Assembly: GCF_010015585.1 (NCBI RefSeq)
Contig: NW_022985070.1
Coordinates: 124,001 to 188,000, forward strand
Source: Eremomyces bilateralis CBS 781.70
Lineage: Eukaryota; Ascomycota; Dothideomycetes; Eremomycetales; Eremomycetaceae
DNA length: 64,000 nt
Direction of reading: 5' to 3'
Translations under genes and position numbers: made by a program
Notes under the pieces: model-generated
Told to the model about the DNA's origin: nothing
Databases searched by the model: none
The model's input: only the letters and a program-made list of their open reading frames with translations
Shown: positions 11,638-24,370 of the stretch, in pieces
Layout of the letters: each line of letters starts with the position of its first letter
Numbering within the stretch: position 1 is the stretch's first letter

Positions 11638-12293
11638 ACTGTCTGTGACGTTGAGTTATATTGTAGTATCTACTTGCGCCCCACGCTCATTAGGAACAAT
11701 GGTAGCTAATGGGTGCAAATAATTCCTTTATTGGTTGCAGTTAGCAAGGGTGTGCGTCTGCTGTTACGAATTGATTAATAAGGTAATTCTGAGTGGAGAC
11801 CTTGACTAAATTTAATTAGCGCATTATATAATACAAATAATATTCAAGTAGGTCAGTGATGAGTGATAACTGATGACGAAATATTCCCAAAGAAGCGAAA
11901 TTGTGTAGTTACCAGTACCGTATGGTATCCATCCCAGTTTCGGTCACACTGCATCCAAATGCAATAATGCAGGCGGTTGGAAAACGTCCTGTATACCGTT
12001 CCTAGCCGACCTCATCTTCAGTCTGGGGTTGAAATTGGCATATCACCGTAATTAAGTCGGACAAAGGTAACGTTATTGATAGTCTGATAGGCTTTGGTTC
12101 AACCCCTCATGTTGAATTCTTCCACTCGACCCAATGACGCGGGTGGTACGACAGCAAAGTCCGGAGCCTCGACGTTAGGTATGATGAGATGATTTCCCAT
12201 TTCCCCCACGAACTGGCTTAAAATCCAGCTTCCACTCCTCAATCCTAAAGAATGTGAGTAATTGTTTGATGTTTGGAGAGAACATACAGCGAT
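11638..12293. other. intergenic, presumed P450 promoter
   Basis: About 650 bp between the hAT element and the P450 start codon; nothing else recognised. Confidence 0.5.
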
Positions 12294-13800
12294 ATGGCTT
12301 CTCAACCAATTCCGCAACCACCCGGTGTGCCCATTCTTGGGAACATCTTTGACATAGACCCGAATAACACTTGGGTCTCGCTCAAGACTCTGGCGGACAA
12401 GTATGGTGAGTTGATTTCCAAGATCAATCAACCATCTGCTGACACATCTAAGGCGAGATATTCAAGATCAAAGCTCTTGGACATCAGATCGTCTTCATCT
12501 GCTCCGCTTCTCTCCTCGAAGAGGTCTGCGATGAGACACGTTTTCGGAAATGCGTCACCGGTCCTATTGTGGAAATTCGATATTCCGTCAATGATTCCCT
12601 CTTCACCGCGTACGACCATGAACCCAGCTGGGGTATCGCGCATAGAATCATGGCGCCGGGGCTTTCCACATCGGCGATCCGAGGACAGGTTCCAATCATG
12701 CAAGAGGTTGCGGAACAGCTAACGGCGAAATGGGCGGGCTCTGAGGAAATGCCGGAAGGCGGTCGTCAGTTCAGCGTCGTGGATGGCCTCCGGCGATTGA
12801 ATATTCAGTCCACCGTCAAGTGCCTCTTCAGTCAAGATATCTCCTGCTTAGAGGGAGTAGAGCCTCCCGTCATCGGCGCGATGGAAGGGTAAGTGGCTAA
12901 ATCCGCCAACCAAAGGGAGATACCTTACTAGCATATTATAGTGCGACTCAAGAGGCGGTAAAGCGTCCCACAAGGCCGAAACTACTAAACTCTTTGCTGT
13001 ATCAGCGAAAGTTCGAGGCGTACACGAAAACAATGCGAGATTTTGCGGCCGAGATTGTGCTTAAGCGGCAGTCCCAACATACCACTGGGGACATGCTCGA
13101 CGCTTTGCTGCATAGAAAGGACCCAGAAACGGGCAAAGGCCTTACTGAACGGGAGATCATTGACGAGATTGTGTCCTTACTAATCGGCAGCGTCACCGCT
13201 CCTAACTTTCTCGCATTCGCCCTCTACTACCTCCTAAGGAACCCGCGAGAGCTCAAAATTGCACAGGAGGAAATCGACTCGGTCTTTCCCAACGGCGAGC
13301 GGATGACCCATGAGCATTTCGCACGGTTGCCGTACTGCGAAGCCATCCTTCGAGAATCGATGCGTCTGTCGACGCCAGCTCCGGGGTTCAACATCGAGCC
13401 TCTGCCGTCCGAACACAACAGAGGCCCAATCCAGCTGGCAGGCGGAAAGTACGAGATCCCGGCGAACCAGCCGATGATCTCGGTTCTCGCCGCTGTCAAC
13501 CGGGATCCAGTCGTGTTTGCTGACCCCGAGGTATTCCGACCCGAGCGAATGCTCGGGGTCGCGTACGGAAGGATCCCTGAAGGGGTGAAGAAAGGATTCG
13601 GGAACGGGAAGCGGCAATGCATCGGGAAGTCGTACGCTTGGCAGTGGTCGGTCGTGACGTTGGTCACCATTCTGAGAGACGTCGATCTGAATATCGCGGA
13701 TCCTGGCTACCAACTGAAGATGGATGGTGCGTTTAGTTTGAAACCAGTGGGCTTCTTTGCAGTGGCTTCCCACAGAGCGAGGGCGCCTCGATTGACCTAA
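12294..13800 (+). CDS. cytochrome P450, CYP505-like heme domain
   Basis: Three exons, 12294-12405, 12453-12888 and 12942-13800; 468 aa. The N-terminus IPQPPGVPILGNIFDIDP lacks a membrane anchor and resembles the soluble P450BM3/CYP505 group, as do DHEPSWGIAHRIMAP and the C-terminal SLKPVGFF. Seen: ExxR in LRESMRLS, FRPERML, and the heme loop FGNGKRQCIGKSYAWQ with the thiolate Cys at about residue 409. The protein ends after the heme domain: no FMN/FAD reductase is fused, unlike true CYP505 enzymes, so an external reductase would be needed. The I-helix at about residues 262-271 reads LIGSVTAPN where AGHETTSG is usual, so the acid of the acid-alcohol pair is replaced by Val. The substrate is unknown; an oxygenase in a fatty-acid or secondary-metabolite route is plausible. 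Introns have normal GT-AG ends. Confidence 0.92.
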
Positions 13801-14191
13801 CTGCGCTGTACCTGGTTTCAAAAGGTAATCACTGGTGGCTGAATCAGTGCGATCAAATGCTTGGAAGTCTAAATTGTATCGATGACCCCTGCTTTCAGCA
13901 ATACCTAGGCAAGCGAATTTCTTCGGTTCATAATGCAAAGGCTGAAGGGAACTTAATCTAAGGACAGTTGATGGGAACGACACAAAATACGCCGTGCTTA
14001 TGAGAACTGTACACGCAACAGAAGATATCATTGGAAACAACTTCCCAAGGCCGAAAGCGCCACGTTTCCACTCGCTGCAACTGTCTATAAAGGCAGTGGA
14101 CTAGACAGTTTTGATGTGATGCTCGACTTCATTAGAAAAGATGAACAAGAACTGGATAGACAGAACGAGCGAGGAGTGAGTGTATTATTTA
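13801..14191. other. convergent intergenic region
   Basis: 390 bp holding the 3' ends of the P450 gene (plus strand) and the DUF3237 gene (minus strand). An AATAAATAATA motif just beyond the latter (minus-strand sense) could serve polyadenylation. Confidence 0.5.
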
Positions 14192-14821
14192 TTAAACAAG
14201 AGTGCTCTTTTCAGGTTCGTCGGCAAACTATTTCATCCATGTCAGAGACGACCGTCTTTGTTTGCAGGGGAGGGAAAAGAACGCATCTCAATCACTTACA
14301 TGCCAGGTATCAATCCTCAGTGTGGATCCTTCCGCAGTGATGGCGACTGGTGTCAAAACTCCAATGGCAATGATATTGTTCAACCAGTAATATTTCTTCG
14401 ACCCGGTCTCGAGTTGGACCCGCAAGTGCAATTTGCCCGATATTTGAGGCCCGCTGGTCCGGAGGAAAATGACCGCACCGTCGTCCGTGATAACATTGTA
14501 TCTTGTGTCTGCGCTGAAGACGCCGGTCTGAGGATCCGTCGTGCCCCAGTCCGCGCCCACGTCTGCGATCTTTCCTTTGATGAGGGGTCCGGTTACATTG
14601 CCGCCGACGATGGGGATGGTCGACCGAACGCCAGCGGGGCCCTTTTCCCCGGCGATATTGGCGGTACACTCGACGAAAGCCGTATATAGGAACTTCAATC
14701 TTGGTGCTGGAGGTGTCGCTCCCGGACGTGAAGCAAGAGCAGCAGGATCGGCATCCTGTGCGGATACGAGCTGGTTGGAAAGGAGTGAAAGCGCCGAAAC
14801 GACGAGAGTGAGTGGGCGCAT
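14192..14821 (-). CDS. secreted DUF3237 family protein
   Basis: An ATG at 14821 starts a signal peptide (MRPLTLVVSALSLLSNQLVSA), followed by one DUF3237 domain: PRLKFLYTAFVECTANIAGE, GPAGVRSTIPIVGGNVTGPL, GADWGTTDPQTGVFSADTRY, ITDDGAVIFLRTSGP and YYWLNNIIAIG. The function of the family is unknown; it forms a small beta-barrel. Preferred model: exon 14300-14821, a 72-nt intron with perfect GTAAGT donor and TAG acceptor, and a short last exon 14192-14227 ending FADEPEKSTLV; 185 aa. If the intron is retained, translation ends three codons later (WHVSD, stop at 14288-14290) and gives 177 aa. Divergent from the next plus-strand gene by 3 kb and convergent with the P450, with which it may share a pathway, though only position suggests this. 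Confidence 0.8.
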
Positions 14822-17800
14822 GGTGAGTGATCAACGGCCTGGAAAAGACTCGAATTTGAGAACGGTAGCGGTTGCTGACTTTGAAGATTGGGAGAGAGTG
14901 AAGCGTGAGCGGCTTATACTTATACAGAGACGACTCATCGTTGCCCTCAAATTTCCTGGTTAGACCCTGCCGAAAGCTTTCCCGGAACCGGGAATTCGGA
15001 TCCATATAGTGCCATCATTTCACTGTCATCTATCTCCAATATCGCCTTGGGCCCTTGGCAGACTCAAGTTGGACGCATACTTGGGCTCGAGTCTCGACCA
15101 TTGACCTCGCTTTGGGCGGTTGGCTGCTCTATGGGTCGGATTTAGTAGCAGTTCAGCGAATCGGAAGAGAAGCGAGAATGATCCACGCTCTCTGTAGGCT
15201 GCCAGCTCACGCGTCTGATGGGTATCGACTATCGACTATCGAGATGTGGCTCGTGCCGAGAATGGAAAAGAAATAGAACATTCTCTAGCATCCAGCGAGG
15301 CAGTAGCACTACTATTGGCCAAGCAGTCCGCAGATAATTGCACTGTTCGAGTGGAGATCGGAGTCGGTGACTACCGTTAGCGAGGGTGAGTACTTACCTA
15401 CTTTCGTGGATCACAAGGATGTGCCTGTTGACTGTTGAGACTTGAGATGGTTTAGAGCCGAATTATTGCAGGCCGTCCCGGAAACAGCCCTTTGGACACT
15501 CTTCCCTGCTATTTCAAAGCAATCATCGGTTTATGCCAATTGCCATTGGTGCTGTTCTTCTCGGAGAAGATTGATTCTGTGACGTCTATATCCTATTGAC
15601 GGTTAGAACTGAAGCATAAGGCCGAAGAGGAATGACCTTCGCCAGTCGTGATCGAAACAGATCCGTCGTTGGCTTCCTAAAAAGGAAGCCATGGGGGAAG
15701 CTGGGGTTGAAAAGAAAAGCATGAGCCCATGATAATGGGGTCAGAGCTAATAATATACTATCCACTAAGTACTATCTATGGTGTGATGAGCAGATGAGGC
15801 CATGAGGCCTGAGGGTATTGCAAGTCTGGATTGCCGATTGCGAATCGCGAATCAGTGGGGCTAACCTTCATCCTCGAGATATTCAGCAGTTCAGCACAAT
15901 AGAGATTCCAGCTTCACTCTTCCTTTAGATCTTCAAGCATCTCTCCCTTTTCAATTTAGTGCGCCCACCAGACCTACAAAAAATGCAGTGGTCTAGAATC
16001 CGGGATGTCGAAGACTCGATTTTGTGAGTTGCGGAGTTCAAGCCTGAAGGAGACCATCCAGTCGGTCCTTCACGATTCAGGGGCAATAACGCCACAGTGG
16101 AAATGAAACACGCTTCGAGCAGGGACGGCACCGGGCGTCTGGGCCAAAATGGCTCGCTTATGAGATCCATGAACATTGGCCATCAAGACTGGAGACATTA
16201 TTGATCATTAATCGATCACGCCAGCGAAGAATTCATTTGAGGTCCAAGCAGTCGATTAGGGAATTCACTCTTTCTCAATCGTTGAGATACACGTGAATGC
16301 TCAGTGAAGCGGAATTACGTGCCGATGAGCGTTGTATTAAATAGCAAGAAAAAAAACTTATTGCGTTAGTATCGGGTATTGGCAATGCTATTTACACTAC
16401 TAACACCTCTCCAAAGCAGCAGCTTGTCTACCTCTTGGGTTTTGAGTTTTCGACTTAACTTGTCTATATTCGTCCTCCCTTGGTACGTTCGTATCATCCA
16501 TGCACCCAGACTCCTCCCCCGTCTTCCAGTTTTCTCAATCTTCTCGCTAAAAGTACAGTAGATCAATACTTGTCAATCGAACACCACTTATTATTGTCCG
16601 TTTGGATTTTGGAGCCAGATGACTGGTAAGTTGTTACTGCTATCCAAAAATTCAAATATCCAGAATAATTGCAGGAGCTCTCTGACCTCTGTGCTTCTTT
16701 GATTATCAATCCGGTCTGGGATACGCTCCTCCGTTCCTAATCTAGCATCGGCTATGAAACTATTCCCTCATCCCTGAGACCCTGACTCGATCTTCACAAC
16801 AGTTGGGACTTCCCACTCTCCGAGAGAGCTCTTTTCCATCAATCTCTTCATTCAGAGTGCTGGGTCGTTCGTTGAATCGTTGATGTCGGGCTGTCAGTAG
16901 GCTTCGTCGTCGGAACAGCCACCTCCACATTTCAACCTGGTTCAAATCTTAATACGATATACTAATGGTGTCGGCGTACTCCGTAGACACTAGCGGCTAA
17001 CAAACTTGCCATCTTCACTCTTCAGAGTTCAAACTTCAAGAGCCTGGAACCATGAACCCTGGAATCCTGGAGGCATCATGCAGACCTCAAGCACATTCTC
17101 CCGTTCTCCAACTCCTCACGAACCTGAGATCGGTAGGTAAAGATGGGATGGCCTGACAAATGTTAACTTCCGCCAACCTTGTTGTCCATAAATTCCCATC
17201 GAACTCGTCTATGATTGGTCTCGCTAAAGCGGGACAGAAAGAAGCACTGGGATTGACAAAATACACCTCCAGTTCGTTTACAGTCATTCTGCAAGCTCAG
17301 CTCAGTATGAATGGTGTTTCGCCCATTCGTAACGCCATTTGCATCCACAATGCAGCCAGCATTCGAACTTTACCATAGTAAGGTTACGTTGTGTAGGGGG
17401 CCGGAGATCAGGCCAACTTTAGGACTAACTTTAGGATTAACTTTAGGACTAACGTTCCGTCTCCTCTTCTTTCGTTGGATCCGCTCCTGATGGGGTTCGG
17501 TTCTGGACTTCTGGTGAGGGATGAGTCGCCACTGCGATTGCTGTTTCTTCACCCTTGAGTTCTTGATCATACCTCCTCCGTACATCAAGCCGTCAGCGAA
17601 ACCGTTGTGCGCTTCATCTCGACTATCTCATGGGCCAGACTTCGTAATTTGCGTAGGGCAGACTGTTGCAGGCTTACATCTTTCCCGTCTTTTGTGGGGT
17701 TTGGATGGCTCTTGATCATTGTGACCCGGAACAGACATGTGGTGCTCAGCATTCAGGAAATGATCGGAGAGTTAGTTCGAACTATTGATAGTTATAGACC

Positions 17801-17932
17801 CTCTTTCCAAACTCTAAGCGGTCCGATCTTCCAACCTTCGTGCGTTTTTCTCTAATATGTTGCATGGTCAATTGATCATTGACCGTCCACTATCAAGAGT
17901 CCGAGACTCCCAAGTCACCGTCAAATGTCAAT
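14822..17932. other. long intergenic region
   Basis: 3.1 kb without a gene I can support. Short open frames have no recognisable motif. The only structure noted is a 12-bp tandem repeat at 17415-17450. Confidence 0.5.
17415..17450. repeat. 12-bp tandem repeat, three units
   Basis: Units aactttaggact, aactttaggatt and aactttaggact follow one another without a gap; they differ at a single base. Confidence 0.85.
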
Positions 17933-19116
17933 ATGTCAGATGACTTCTTTAACTCTTTTGATCCGCGAGCGACGAATCGAAAAGACGAGACAAAGGTTCC
18001 CCTGCTATTAGGAGTCCAGACGACCCTACTGGTTATCGCTCTTATTTTGTATATTTGCCGCATGGTCTCCAGGTTGCGACCAACTTTCAACCTCCACTGG
18101 GATGATTATCTGATCACCATCGCGGTGGTAAGCTTCAGTTTAGACACAACATTTTGCAGAAATGGGACTAACGATGCCTGAAGGCCCTGGTTATATCAAG
18201 CTATGGAATTACCGTCCACAACATCACCCTTGGATATGGACGACATATCGAAATCCTCAAGCCCACTGATGCGTCCCTATACACCAAGATGGTGTTCGTC
18301 AATCAGATCCTTTGGCAATGGGGAGTGACGTTCATCAAGCTCTCCGTTGCAGCAATGCTGCTTAGGATCCAAAGGGATACTCTATGGAGAGTCGGCATGG
18401 GTGCGTGCATTGTGTACCTCCTCGTCTCTGCCGTCGTCACGATGACCTTACAGGTGACTGAGTGCAAACCAATTGAGTTCTATTGGAACAAAAAGACCAT
18501 CCAAGGAACTTGCCGGCCTCAACACGTCGTCTGGAACTCGGTCTTGGCGACGTCGATTACCTTTATATTCTCTGACGTCCTATTTGCGCTTCTCCCTCTC
18601 ACCTTCATCTTCTCACTTACCCGCCCTCTACGAGAAAAGTTAGTCCTCGCCTTTCTCATGGGACTAGGGCTACTCTGCACGGTTGCTGGTATCCGGAAGC
18701 TGTTCTACGTCTCGCAGGTCCACAAACAGAATGATGCGACATGGGATACGGTCGAGATGGGACTGTGGGGTTTTACCGAATCATATATCGGCATCATGGC
18801 CGCGTGTATCCCCTGCCTTCGTGCGATGTTCGAGAAGGGACTCAAGAGGATGGGCGTATCCCTGACATCAAACCGAACGACCCCGCGAAGCAACATCCGT
18901 GGAACAGGACCGTCGGGACGGTTCACACATGGAGATTTCGAGATGATCTCGAGCACGGCGCATGCGGCGAGGGACAATGGCGGGCATTCTATCGATAAGC
19001 CTGGAAAGGACTGGGACAGGGCATCGGTCCCCGAGAGCGAGGAGGCGATTGTGCCGCAGTATGGTATTATCAGGAAGACTAGTTTCATAGTCAAGACAGA
19101 GGATCGGGGGCAGTAG
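17933..19116 (+). CDS. Pth11-like integral membrane protein (fungal rhodopsin/SAT4-type domain)
   Basis: Two exons, 17933-18127 and 18184-19116; 375 aa. The ATG at 17933 has A at -3 and opens MSDDFFNSFDPR. Seven hydrophobic segments are apparent. Family motifs: RMVSRLRPTFNLHWDDYLIT after TM1, YGRHIE, NQILWQWGVTFIKLSVAAML, CKPIEFYWN, TFIFSDVLFALLPL, KLVLAFLMGLGLLCTVAGI, and LWGFTESYIGIMAACIPCLR ahead of a long Ser/Thr-rich cytosolic tail. Pth11-related proteins are proposed receptors or sensors of surfaces and lipids, but most, including those lacking a CFEM domain as here, have no assigned ligand. The neighbour downstream is an ion exchanger on the same strand with its own 550-bp promoter. 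Confidence 0.9.
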
Positions 19117-19670
19117 TAAATGGTAATGAAATATTGCTCGGGTCCCTATGTATTAACGTTTGATGAACCCTCAGGTGCTTGTTCATCCTGTTCCCTGATA
19201 GTTTATATAGACCACCGTATCTACTCCGTATGATTATTATCCCTCGCCACCTGAAAATGCACCAAGCCGCTGTGATAATGAGATGACCATGTGGGAATTC
19301 TATATTGTTAAATGTAATTATTCTTTGTTGAACTCTTGCCCTCGAAAGGATGGGACAATGTGACAAGGACCCAGGCGATAACGGTAAAAGACACTAAGAC
19401 CCTTTCGTCAGGTGGTACGGAATCCCCGTGTTTGATGGAAATCAGCTGCTTAACATCGCCAGCCAATCTCCGCAATCCGTATCCTACAACGTCATCCGTC
19501 TCCGTGATCACGCTCCGGACTATGTCTTTAACTTTGCATTTTTCTTCGAGGAGCTGACCGTCGTTGTGTCCCGGCGAAGCTCTCATATAGCCCAACGAGC
19601 GGAGACAGGGTGAAAGACACGAAAGACACGGTGAAAGACACGCGATTCCCCGTCGCGTTTAGGGATTAGT
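19117..19670. other. intergenic, promoter of exchanger gene with short repeat
   Basis: The right end carries three near-tandem gaaagacac units (19612-19620, 19621-19629, 19633-19641), about 30 bp upstream of the exchanger start codon. Nothing else recognised. Confidence 0.5.
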
Positions 19671-22600
19671 ATGGCGGACAGGAGCCAGCCCGATGATTCG
19701 GCCTCGAAGGCTACAGCGTCTCATCCATCGACCAGGCGGTCTTCCAATGCCTCCGGTGCGGATCTGGCTGCTTCGCAGCAGTTTGGAACCGACAGCCAAA
19801 GTTCCGGTGAACTGTCCCGGAAGAAGCCTCCGCGCTCGCAGCCTAGGATGGAGGGATACGGTGAGTGACTGTGTACCGTATGTTTATAAAGTTTGTGCCA
19901 TGCAAGAATCTAATTGATGTCGTGCCTAGGGTCGATTACATCCCCAGCGAGTGGAGGACCTTCACGCTATGCCGCAGGCTCACCCGACACGAAGGGCCTG
20001 AAGCCTTCTTTGAAACGCCGATCAACATCGCATGGCCCACACCGAGGGCAAGAGTTCTCGGTAGATGATACGCTGGAAGAAGCGGATAAGGATCAGGCCT
20101 TACATAGACATCAACCAAAGGCCGGTACCCATCCGAAGAGCAAAACGTCCACCATTCGAAAACGCCCAACCCCCCAAATGCCCGCTCTGGCAAAAGTTGA
20201 TTCGCAGTTGGAAGACGTTTACATCGAACAAGAATCTGCAAGCGCACAGACAAACCAAGAGCCAGAATCGGCCACTCCAGAAGACACGGCAGTGCTGACG
20301 GAGGACGAAGAGGACGAACCCCCAGCTGAAGACGAGGGAGATGTAAGTGACGCCGAGAGCTTCACTTTGAAGGACCGTCAGCAGGCAATAAACGAGACTC
20401 ATCCCTTCGGTATTCGTATATGGAAGCCGGCACTCTACAAGAAGAACCGCTCGGTCCAGAAGACAGCAGAACAGGATGTTCATTCAATCCCAGGAGGCTT
20501 CGTGAGCAAATGGCTGCTTCTCTTCAACCTGCTATGGACTCTCCTTTTTGGCTGGTGGCTGGCTCTCATTGCATTCACTGGAGCTTTAACCTGCATGTTT
20601 CTTGGGATCTTCAACGGCTGCGCTGATTATGGCCGGGTTCTGCTTGGTCTTTCATCCTACCTCTTCTACCCGTTTGGAAAGTATATCAAGCTGGTCCAGG
20701 ACGACGCATACATAGACGAAGATGAGGGCGAAGGCCGAAGCATTAGCGAGTACGAGCGATGGCAAAGTGGCGATCTGGAAGAAGGACGTCTATTCTTCGG
20801 TCCCATCATGAACCGATCGCTCATCGGACGAAGAAGACCTAGCGCAGATTCCACTGCTGAAACCGAGAGTCTCCTTGGAAGGGCAGCTAGGGGCACAATG
20901 TCGGACCGTTCTAATAGCCAGCCGAAGAGAAGACTCTTCGGCAGAGGCAAATGGACGGTCGGTCGGGTGGTCTTCTTCATTTTCTTCTATGGCCTACTAA
21001 CTCCTTGTTTGTTTTTGGTTTCAGGGATTTGCTGGTTCCTTGTCTTCACGATACCCATGGGAAAAGTTACTATGCTTCTCCTAAGCCATTTGCGTCGCCA
21101 TCCTCTAGCGCTCTCGTTCCATTCGGATACCTCGGACACCCGCCAACCGGGCACGATCCTAGTCTGCACTTATCGTGCTATTGGCCCCAAGTATTGGAAA
21201 TATACGATAGATGGGACCAACATTTTTCTCTTCAACTTCCTTGCGCTCGTTGCATTCGTCATTATCGATTTCTTCCTTCTTCGGGAGGCTCTTGGCCTAG
21301 ATATCCTCATTACGAACCCGTTCATAATTTTTGCAATTTCCTTACTTTCCACGATTCCCCTGGCCTATTTCATCGGTCAAGCAGTTGCATCCATATCCGC
21401 ACAGTCTTCCATGGGTGTTGGCGCTACTATCAATGCGTTCTTTTCTACCGTTGTGGAAGTCTACCTCTATTGCGTTGCACTCCAAGAAGGAAAATCACAG
21501 CTCGTAGAAGGCAGCATCATCGGTAGCATTTTTGCAGGCGTTTTGTTTTTACCCGGCCTGTCCATGTGTTTCGGAGCGCTGAAGAGAAAGACGCAACGGT
21601 TCAATGTCCAGTCGGCTGGTGTAACCTCGACCATGCTTCTTTTCGCCGTCATTGGGGCATTTGCGCCGACATTGTTCTACCAGATCTATGGAAGCGTAAG
21701 TTATCCTACCTTTTCCAGTCGACAATTCTAACATGTGGTCTAGCATGAGCTACAATGCCACCAGTGCGTGGACCAACTGCCGGGCGACCGTGACTGTCGT
21801 CGATGTTTCTTCTCTCAAGTACCCGCTGTGGGAGACCACTTTTACCGAGAGGCTATACAACCTTACACATGGTTCTCAGCTGTCATGTTGTTCTTGTCAT
21901 ATGTTACCGGGCTGCTATTCACCCTTCGCACCCATGCAGCGGTTATTTGGAGCAATGAACCGGACGAAAAGCGTGCCCACCTAGAAAGTAGCATGATCCA
22001 CCAGGGTGTCGACCATGCGGGGTTCTCTACTGGGAATACGTTGAATACACGGACCAATACCGGATTTGCGACGGGAACTGTCTCAAAGTCAGACGTCCGC
22101 GACTCACAGTTGTATAAACGGATCTTCGGCCAGACAGAACGACAGCTCCTAGGTCCGGGCGAGTCAGAGCACCAGCAGAGACCAGCCAGTCCTGTGGAAT
22201 CTCCAACGCCTCATATTGTTCCTCCCCCAGGCCGTGACAATGCTCGGTTCCGGATCGAGAGCCTCTCTGAAGAAGATAACCGGAACCTAGTACGACAAGT
22301 CACCGAGATTGCCACCACTGCTGCCACGATTGCAACTCGAGATGCGGTTCGAAAGCCTTCTGCCAACACCACACCCGCAGCAAAAATGCAGCAACAGGAA
22401 CGAGAACGTCTGGCGTTGACTCGCTTACCTACGACAACGACAGAGCCGGAAGGCCACCCTGCCACCGACGAACATGGGGGCGGCGGACATGATGCGCCGA
22501 ACTGGAGCAGGACCAAGAGCGCTATGATCCTTCTGAGCGCGACTGTTGCGTACGCCTTAGTTGCGGAGATATTGGTCAACACGGTTGACTCTGTGCTCAA

Positions 22601-23204
22601 CAACTTTGAGGTTGATGAGAAGTTCTTGGGAATAACCTTGTTCGCACTAGTGCCAAATGCGACGGAATTCTTGGTAGGTTGAACAGGCTGCACTTGGCTG
22701 ATACCTCCGCTGACTGCTCTCCTAGAACGCCATATCATTCGCCATGAACGGTAACATTGCCCTGTCCATGGAAATTGGTTCGGCGTATGCCCTGCAAGTC
22801 TGCCTCCTACAAATACCATGCCTCGTACTCTTTTCTGCGATTTACGCCGCTCAATACCTTGACCCTGAAAGCATCCCCGGTCATACCTTCTGTAAGTAGT
22901 ACACCGATCGCTGAGTCATAGAATACGGACAACTAACGTGTCCCAAGCCCTCATCTTCCCGCAGTGGGACATGGTTACCGTCATCCTCTGCGTCTTCCTC
23001 CTATCCTATATGTACGGCGAAGGCAAGAGCAACTATTTCAAGGGCAGCATCCTCGTGTTTTCGTACTTTGTCGTTATTTTCGGGTTCTACTTGAGCGGCT
23101 TTAATAGCGACGCGTTGCTGGAGATCAATCCCACTGATACACTCGCAATCAACGGGCGTCTAAAACCTTTTACAGTCTACCGAGACAAGCCAACGGAGTT
23201 GTGA
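19671..23204 (+). CDS. vnx1: vacuolar-type Ca2+/monovalent cation:H+ exchanger (VNX1-like)
   Basis: Five exons, 19671-19860, 19930-21695, 21744-22673, 22726-22891 and 22948-23204; 1,102 aa. A long Ser/Pro-rich N-terminus with acidic stretches (TEDEEDEPPAEDEGD) precedes the membrane part. The first exchanger half contains GVGATINAFFSTVVEVYLY and EGSIIGSIFAGVLFLPGLSM. A cytosolic loop carries HELQCHQCVDQLPGDRDC, a Cys pair cluster typical of fungal YNL321W/Vnx1 orthologues. The second half contains ITLFALVPNATEFLNAISFA, GNIALSMEIGSAYALQVCLL, LIFPQWDMVTVILCVFLLSY and KSNYFKGSILVFSYFVVIFG. In yeast, Vnx1 exchanges Na+ and K+ for vacuolar protons; the cation specificity here is inferred by similarity only. 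Unlike its small VCX-type relatives it has the long N-terminal extension. Confidence 0.92.
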
Positions 23205-24370
23205 GTGGCATTCAGGCCACGTGGGAGAGTTTGCATCGGCATCACCTGACTTGAGCGTCTTCGATACTTATTTCTGTTGCATAGCGGGCGTCCTGAAAGT
23301 TGTTTATTATTCACTTCTACCTTGCGCGTACAGGCACTACGTAGTAGTACCGCTCTAATGTTAAATCAAAGAATGTCATCAGATTAGTGGCTTCGAGATT
23401 GAAATGGAGCCTGAGGCACCAAGGCAATTTTGCTACTTGACCCCTGGCCTCACTCTCCGGTTCGCAAAGTTTCCATATGTTCCGTGTCGCACGGCGATCT
23501 TTGAGTCGATGCCATTTATATCTTCCGGTCTCTTCTTTGGGATTATTCCTCGGCATTCCCGACTGATCAATTGATCCAATTTCGTAGGATCATACAATGA
23601 CAATCCGCCACTCCGCAATTGCGGTCATTTTGTGGGGTAATCTATCCCTGACAGCTACAGCTTTGGGTGAGACCTTTAATTCGGTTCAACACAATATCAA
23701 TTCAATTATAGCTGATATTGATCTGTCGCGACGGCCGAAGAATTTCCAGAAACAGAAAAATGACATGCAATAGCTTCAATAGGTTCCACAATGATGGTTC
23801 GTCTCCACACCTCGTGCCAGACGTCTAGTCGAGGGACTGAAAGATTCGTTTATTCTCCGAACCTGCAACCTTGCGTTCCGCAATATATATTTCGGTTTTG
23901 GCTTACTTGGTCTTCTCCAACACTCTATCTGGCAACGACTTCATATTGTTTTACGTCCAACCATCCCTAGTCAACGAGGGCTACCGCGTTTGGATGCAGG
24001 CGTATTACTGAATCCCCTCTTCGTATCGGTTTATACCTTCAAACATTGTTAATGAATCTCCACTCAAGCTTTCTATTACCCTGAGCTTCTCCGCAATCCA
24101 TGCTATCCGGCTTGCCGTTCCATTATTGCCAATGAAAAAGCTTTCTACGTTTCTTTACAGAACCATGCTGCCGGTTGTAAGAGGTTGCCGTCCATGTAAT
24201 TGGAAGGGTCATCCACGAGACCGAACCGTCTGGGGCTGCGGTCCAAGAGCCAAGGGTTTCCGATCCATTGTTTTTTCTGGAATATGTAATAGGGTTGAAC
24301 CGCTCAGCGACAGTAAATAAACGAACTTCAAGCACTTCGTCTTTAAGTTACTCCACTGCTTGCCGACAGC
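23205..24370. other. intergenic, presumed tyrosinase promoter
   Basis: 1.17 kb without recognisable genes or repeats. Confidence 0.5.

Noticed and set aside
13234-14040. 268-aa open frame on the minus strand
   Set aside because: It lies opposite the P450 third exon, has no motif or splice support and mirrors the codon use of the true gene.
17380-17460. Possible transposon edge around the 12-bp repeats
   Set aside because: No matching second terminus or coding trace nearby; recorded only as a small tandem repeat.
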